Translations under genes and position numbers: made by a program
Source: Sulfitobacter sp.
GTDB taxonomy: Bacteria; Pseudomonadota; Alphaproteobacteria; Rhodobacterales; Rhodobacteraceae
NCBI GenBank assembly: GCA_024636395.1
Contig: JAGXHD010000250.1
Span: forward strand, 1-18,865
Length of the DNA: 18,865 nt
Direction: 5' to 3'
The notes under the pieces: generated by a model
Databases searched by the model: none
What the model was told of the DNA's origin: nothing
Seen by the model: the letters and a program-made list of their open reading frames with translations, nothing else
Shown: in pieces, positions 14,983 to 18,865 of the stretch
Numbering within the stretch: the first letter of the stretch is position 1
Layout of the letters: every line of letters begins with the position of its first letter

Positions 14983-15065
14983 TGCGGGCGGAACTCTCCT
15001 ATTGATGTTGCCATATCCGCAAACTCGGCAGAGTGTTGTCTCATCTATCAAGGCTGATCTACGCG

Positions 15066-16238
15066 ATGTCCCGCTCTCTCACGTTTATCTTGTATTTTCT
15101 GGCGATCTTTCTGCAGGCGGGCGCCTACGGTCTGACGTTCATGCTTCCACGTCTGTTCGAGGCCTTCGGCGCGAGCGAGAAAACGGTCGGGCTTATGCTC
15201 GCGATCACCGCGGTCACCACCCTCTTTACCGTCTATTTTTCGGGCCATCTGTCCGATATATTCGGTCGCCTGCGCACCCTGGGGGTGGCCTGCCTGGCAA
15301 TTGCCTGCGCGCTCTTCCTTTTCGCTGCGGTCACATCCGTGGGGCCGGGTCTGATCTGCGCAAGCGTTCTACTCGGCTTTGGCTGGGGCTTGACCTATTC
15401 GCTGGGCCCCATCGTTTTGACCCGGCTGGTCAAGCCTGACGAGCGGGTTCAATCTTTTGCGCTGCTGTCAGTATTCGTCATGGCGGGGTTCGGCCTATCG
15501 CCGGTACTGGCCTCGGCGATGGAGGCGTCCGGCCTACCCGTAAATGATGCCTTTACCCTCACGGCGCTGCTCTGCCTCGTCAGCGCGGGCCTTTTCTTCG
15601 GCCTGCACCATCCGGTGCGCAATCATACCCTCAATCGCGCGCCCGAAGCGTCCTCGCGCATCACCCTTGCCACCATCGGTGCGGTGATCAGATCCCGCGC
15701 CCTCGTTCCCGTCGTCATGGTCTGCATCGGAGCGAGTGTTTTTGCGGGCATGAACAATTTCCAGACCGTCTTTGCCGATAATCGCGGGCTGGATTATGCC
15801 ACGTTTTTTCTGGTCTACACAGTCACCGTTATCATCTTCCGGCTGGTTTTGGTGCGGTACAAAGGCGGCAGCAATCCCTATTTCACGATCGCAATCCTGC
15901 AATACCTGATGTGCGTCAGTGTCGCTCTGTTCATTTTTTCGGACGGAAGTTTCATACTCTACATTACCGTCGCGGTCCTGTTTGGGCTGGGCTACGGGGT
16001 CTCCTATCCGATCCTGGTCGCCGTAACGGCGATGGACGCGCTGGAAGATCTCGGCCCACAAACCCTGCAACTGTTCGCGCTGACCTACTTTATCGGGATC
16101 TTCGGCTTTCCGCTGATCGCGGGCTGGCTCATCGTGGAGATCGGCACCACGCCTTTGCTGAGCTTCGTCGCCGTCATCGCGGCGATTGAGGCGACCATGG
16201 CGTTGCGCCGCGCGACGATGATCAGAGCGGGGATATAG
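15066..16238 (+). CDS. MFS transporter
   Basis: This 390-residue protein has twelve predicted transmembrane segments in two halves, split by a short hydrophilic loop at about 195-212. The major-facilitator motif A is visible after helix 2 as GHLSDIFGRLR at 60-70. The sequence stays hydrophobic throughout, apart from the N-terminus and loops. I prefer the ATG at 15066, directly before the first helix; GTG and TTG codons at 15033 and 15036 would add 11 residues, and none of these starts has a strong ribosome site. The substrate and direction of transport cannot be read from the sequence. A second MFS gene follows after 3 nt on the same strand, so the two are cotranscribed. Confidence 0.92.
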   Translation: MSRSLTFILYFLAIFLQAGAYGLTFMLPRLFEAFGASEKTVGLMLAITAVTTLFTVYFSGHLSDIFGRLRTLGVACLAIACALFLFAAVTSVGPGLICASVLLGFGWGLTYSLGPIVLTRLVKPDERVQSFALLSVFVMAGFGLSPVLASAMEASGLPVNDAFTLTALLCLVSAGLFFGLHHPVRNHTLNRAPEASSRITLATIGAVIRSRALVPVVMVCIGASVFAGMNNFQTVFADNRGLDYATFFLVYTVTVIIFRLVLVRYKGGSNPYFTIAILQYLMCVSVALFIFSDGSFILYITVAVLFGLGYGVSYPILVAVTAMDALEDLGPQTLQLFALTYFIGIFGFPLIAGWLIVEIGTTPLLSFVAVIAAIEATMALRRATMIRAGI

Positions 16239-16241
16239 ACA

Positions 16242-17459
16242 GTGTCAGCGCCACGCCTCCCAACGGTCCCTCGACCGTGGCTCGTTCTCGCAGGCCTCGC
16301 CGCAGGGGTCACCGTGACAAACGGCTTCGCGCGTTTCGCCTATGGTCTGCTTTTGCCCGCGATGCAGTCCGAACTGGGCTGGAACTACGCGCAGGCAGGT
16401 TGGCTCAACACGGCAAACGCACTGGGGTACATCGTGGGTGCGGTCCTTACGATGGCGGTAATCCGGCGGCTGTCGCCCACGCGGCTCTTTGCCTTCGGGA
16501 TGATCGCCACGACAATCGCACTGTTGGCAACGGGCCTGAACGCGGCGCTTTGGTGGCAGACGCTGTGGCGGGTTCTGGCGGGGATTTTCGGGGCCATGTC
16601 CTTCTCTACGGCCGGGGCTTTGGCGGCAGGTCTCTTTCCCCAGGACCCCCGCCGCAGCGCCCTCGCCATTGCGATCCTGTTCGGCACGGGGGGCGGTTTG
16701 GGCATCGTGCTCGCGGGCGCCACACTGCCGCTTCTGCTCGATGCCTACGGCCCATCCTTCTGGACGATGGGATGGATCTTGATCGGGCTGATGAGCCTGT
16801 CGCTCCTGCCGCTGAGCCTGTGGGCGGCGGCACGATTGCACAGCCCTGCGCTGGCACAAATGGAAACCGCTCGGCTACCGCTGCGCAGGATGCTGCCCGT
16901 CTTTGCGGGCTACGCGGGGTTCGGCCTCGGCTATATCGTCTACCTGACATTTCTCTCCGCGTGGATGGCGGGACAGGACGCGAGCGCACCCTTCATCGCT
17001 TTGGTCTGGGTGCTGCTGGGCGGGTGCATCTGCATCTCGCCTTTCCTCTGGCGGCCCATTCTTGCGCGCGATGCTTCCGGCCTGCCACTGGCGCTGATCC
17101 TCGCCTGCATTGCGGTCGGCACCGCCCTGCCCGTTCTGGTACCCGGCGGGCACATTCTGCTGCTCTCGGCGGCAATCTTCGGGCTCGCCGTGTTTATGGC
17201 GCCCGGAGCCGTTACCAATTTTACCCGCCAAAACCTCGCCCCCGAAAGCTGGGGATACGCAGTAAGCCTCTTTACGGTCGTTTTCGCCATCGCCCAGACC
17301 CTCGGGCCCTATGGCGCAGGTTTGCTCGGTGATCTGACCGGCAATATCGGGATCAGCCTGTTGACCGCAGCCGCAGTCTTGTTGGTAGGTGCGGGATGTG
17401 CACTTTTGCAAAGGCCCCTCTTGATGCAGGGCCGCAATGATCCCTCGGGCGCCCCCTAA
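16242..17459 (+). CDS. YbfB/MFS_4-family MFS transporter
   Basis: The product has 405 residues and twelve transmembrane segments. The N-terminal pattern GFARFAYGLLLPAMQSELGW, followed by YAQAGWLNTANALGYIVGA, is characteristic of the YbfB group, whose substrates are unknown. It starts with a GTG 3 nt after the stop of the preceding MFS gene; GGGGA lies about 10 nt upstream, overlapping the end of that gene. This is a different subfamily from its neighbour, so the pair is not a recent duplication. Its stop lies 11 nt before a perfect 28-bp dyad that belongs to the next regulator gene. Confidence 0.93.
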   Translation: MSAPRLPTVPRPWLVLAGLAAGVTVTNGFARFAYGLLLPAMQSELGWNYAQAGWLNTANALGYIVGAVLTMAVIRRLSPTRLFAFGMIATTIALLATGLNAALWWQTLWRVLAGIFGAMSFSTAGALAAGLFPQDPRRSALAIAILFGTGGGLGIVLAGATLPLLLDAYGPSFWTMGWILIGLMSLSLLPLSLWAAARLHSPALAQMETARLPLRRMLPVFAGYAGFGLGYIVYLTFLSAWMAGQDASAPFIALVWVLLGGCICISPFLWRPILARDASGLPLALILACIAVGTALPVLVPGGHILLLSAAIFGLAVFMAPGAVTNFTRQNLAPESWGYAVSLFTVVFAIAQTLGPYGAGLLGDLTGNIGISLLTAAAVLLVGAGCALLQRPLLMQGRNDPSGAP

Positions 17460-17470
17460 AACACCCTAAC

Positions 17471-17498
17471 ATTTTGTTCAGTTTTAACTGAACAAAAT
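17471..17498. promoter_or_regulatory. Perfect 28-bp palindromic operator upstream of the GbsR/MarR-type gene
   Basis: The arms ATTTTGTTCAGTT (17471-17483) and AACTGAACAAAAT (17486-17498) are perfect reverse complements with a TT spacer. The dyad is far more AT-rich than its surroundings. It touches a putative -35 at 17498-17503, so a dimeric repressor bound here would block transcription of the regulator and efflux genes. No T-run follows, so a terminator is less likely. Confidence 0.85.
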
Positions 17499-17525
17499 TG
17501 AATGGTCGGCAAAGTCACCTATATG
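17498..17525 (+). promoter_or_regulatory. Putative sigma-70-type promoter of the regulator/adaptor operon
   Basis: TTGAAT (17498-17503) and TATATG (17520-17525) are separated by 16 bp, placing a start near 17532, just before the ribosome site of the gene at 17552. The -35 overlaps the last base of the palindromic operator, which suits repression. Confidence 0.5.
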
Positions 17526-17551
17526 GTTCCCACAGTGATGAAGGAAACGAT

Positions 17552-18064
17552 ATGCCAGATACCCCGCCATTCGAGGCCGTGCGAAGCGATTTCATCGAAA
17601 AGACCGGCCTGATTTCTCAGGCTGAGGGGCTCCCGCGCATCGCGGGCAGGCTTTTCGGGCTGTTGATTTTCGATGGCGATATGGTCTCTTTCGGGGAGCT
17701 TGCGACGCGCCTACAGGTCAGCCGTGCCAGCATCAGCAGCAGCATCCGCCTTCTAGAAGAGCGCGGCCTGGTTAAGCGGATGAGCAAACCGGGCGAGCGC
17801 CAGGACTATTTCCAACTCGCCCCGAACCCCTACGCAACCATGCTGCAAGGCATCCAGAAACGCACCCAGGCGACCCGCGACGAGATTGCCCGTACGATCA
17901 GGGATCTGCCGGAGGGCGCAGATGCTACCGAGCGTCTGATGGCTTATTCGGATTTCTATGCTTCCATGGATTCAGCAGTGGCGGTAGCTCTGGATGAGCT
18001 CGACACTGCCGCGCAAGACAAACCCCACGCAGATAATCAAGCTGCCAAAGGATCAAACCAGTGA
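17552..18064 (+). CDS. GbsR/MarR-family winged-helix transcriptional regulator
   Basis: The regulator has 170 residues. The N-terminal helices contain GLPRIAGRLFGLLIFDG, typical of the GbsR-like branch of MarR proteins. A winged helix follows at about 45-90, with SFGELATRLQVSRASISSSIRLLEERGLV and a wing KPGERQDYF, and the helical C-terminal part is probably for dimerisation. AAGGA 6 nt before the ATG at 17552 fixes the start; an upstream in-frame start at 17498 would lie in the operator. Its stop overlaps the GTG of the adaptor gene (GTGA), so it is probably an autorepressor of an efflux operon, acting through the dyad at 17471-17498. Related regulators commonly control RND pumps in this way. 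Confidence 0.92.
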   Translation: MPDTPPFEAVRSDFIEKTGLISQAEGLPRIAGRLFGLLIFDGDMVSFGELATRLQVSRASISSSIRLLEERGLVKRMSKPGERQDYFQLAPNPYATMLQGIQKRTQATRDEIARTIRDLPEGADATERLMAYSDFYASMDSAVAVALDELDTAAQDKPHADNQAAKGSNQ

Positions 18065-18832
18065 ACGAAACACCAACCGGCAAAATGGCGAGCGCGAAAG
18101 CAACACCGGCGTCACCCGAAAAGCTGACCTTCACCTCCGACAAGGGCGCCTCGCGCTCCGCCTGGATTGCAGGCTTTATCGTGCTCGCGATTATCGGCTG
18201 GATGGGCAGCGGCTTTATCTTTCCGGCGCAGGAGCCCGAAACCATCGCAACCCGCGAAGCGCCGGAGCCTGTCGCTGTGGCCATAACCACATCTGCGGCC
18301 CAGACGGTCACGCAATTCTATCAGGCCGAGGGCCAGGCCCTGCCCGACCGCGATACGATGCTGCGCGCGGAACTGTCCGGCGATATCGCCAAAGTCCTGG
18401 TTTCAAAGGGTGAAGATGTGGCCGCCGGCGCCGTCATCGCCCGGTTCGATCCGACGAACAATCAGGCCGACGCCAACCGCGCAGCAGAAGAGCTTGCCCG
18501 CGCGCAACGCGAATTCGACAATGCCCAGCAATTGCTAGAGCGCGGCATCGCCACGGCCGATCGCGTAGCACAGGCCCGCGCCGCCCTCGCCTCTGCACAG
18601 GCAGAAGTAACCCAGACCGCACAGGCCGCCAAGGCTCTGACCATTACAGCACCTTTCGCAGGGCGGATCGAAACGCTCGATCTGGATGAGGGTGAGTTTA
18701 TTTCCGCCGGCGCAGATGTGGGGCGTCTGGTGGATATCACGCCCCTGACCGTCGCCATTCAGGTGCCACAGCAATCGCTGACCCGCATCGCCGTTGGCCA
18801 ATCCGCCACGGTGCGCTTCATCACCGGGGAGG
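18061..18832 (+). CDS. RND efflux periplasmic adaptor (HlyD/AcrA-type), truncated by contig end
   Basis: Reading from a GTG at 18061 that overlaps the preceding stop gives 257 genomic residues before the library adapter begins. A cytoplasmic N-terminus of about 33 residues is followed by a single membrane anchor (AWIAGFIVLAIIGWMGSGF, about 35-53). Next come the first half of a lipoyl/biotinyl-like domain (about 100-130, SGDIAKVLVSKGEDVAAGAVI), an alpha-hairpin coiled coil (about 135-192) and the returning lipoyl half (about 193-222, APFAGRIETLDLDEGEFISAG), then the start of a beta-barrel domain. This is the order of membrane-fusion proteins that link an inner-membrane RND pump to the outer membrane. 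The pump gene would be expected next but is missing. The frame runs on into the adapter, where the residues VSYTHLTLPT are artefactual. Confidence 0.93.
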
Positions 18833-18865
18833 CTGTCTCTTATACACATCTGACGCTGCCGACGA
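18833..18865. other. Nextera transposase adapter (sequencing artefact)
   Basis: CTGTCTCTTATACACATCT (18833-18851) is the 19-bp Tn5 mosaic end used in Nextera libraries, and GACGCTGCCGACGA (18852-18865) is the reverse complement of the read-1 oligo tail. The two in this order are the standard untrimmed adapter. These bases are not from the organism and mark the end of usable sequence. Confidence 0.98.

Noticed and set aside
16277..17332. Plus-strand open frame of 351 codons inside the YbfB-type gene
   Set aside because: It is an alternative frame of the MFS gene, dominated by Arg and Gly. The other frame shows family motifs and twelve helices.
1..18832. CRISPR arrays, tRNA or rRNA genes, insertion sequences, phage or defence genes
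   Set aside because: No spaced direct-repeat arrays, tRNA-like cloverleaf, rRNA sequence, transposase, integrase or defence-type domain was recognised on either strand.
18535..18849. Minus-strand open frame starting MCIRDS
   Set aside because: It begins inside the adapter and runs antisense to the adaptor-protein gene. The MCIRDS start is a known artefact of translated Nextera sequence.
18833..18851. A 19-bp Tn5 mosaic end that could suggest a natural transposon end
   Set aside because: It is followed directly by the Nextera read-1 tail and the window ends there. No transposase or outer/inner-end structure is present.

Overview
The window looks like GC-rich chromosomal DNA from an alphaproteobacterium, most likely of the Rhodobacterales/Roseobacter group. 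This is inferred from base composition, codon use and gene content (a tripartite tricarboxylate transporter, a Dpp/Opp-type peptide ABC transporter, FCD-type GntR and LacI regulators, and YbfB-type MFS proteins). I see no rRNA, tRNA, CRISPR array, insertion sequence or phage gene. No gene-free stretch exceeds about 180 bases. The last 33 bases (18833-18865) are a Nextera library adapter and not genomic DNA, so this is the end of a short-read contig.

Region 1 (1-4537) is a solute-uptake locus. On the minus strand, in transcription order, lie a TctC-type periplasmic binding protein, the small permease TctB, the large permease TctA and an alpha/beta hydrolase cut by the window edge. A LacI-family regulator is divergent. 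Two 15-bp operator-like repeats, spaced exactly 21 bp apart, lie between regulator and transporter.

Region 2 (4538-13483) is a plus-strand operon: two peptide-type ABC ATPases, the family-5 binding protein, two permeases, a gamma-glutamyltransferase-fold Ntn hydrolase, a DUF1028 Ntn-hydrolase-family protein and a GntR/FCD regulator. Many junctions are 4-base start/stop overlaps. Neither hydrolase has an export signal, so the locus reads as 'import an amide- or peptide-like compound, then cleave it in the cytoplasm, under control of the regulator encoded last'. The GGT-like enzyme keeps the catalytic Thr but appears to lack the residues that recognise gamma-glutamyl groups. This is the best candidate here for an undescribed pathway. 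A perfect 12-bp-arm dyad just upstream of the operon is a candidate operator or terminator.

Region 3 (13484-17459) has a polytopic ion-transporter-like protein on the minus strand, convergent with the GntR gene, and two tandem MFS transporters of different subfamilies on the plus strand. Region 4 (17460-18832) has a perfect 28-bp dyad operator, a GbsR/MarR-type regulator and, overlapping it by 4 bases, a truncated RND-type periplasmic adaptor gene that runs into the adapter.
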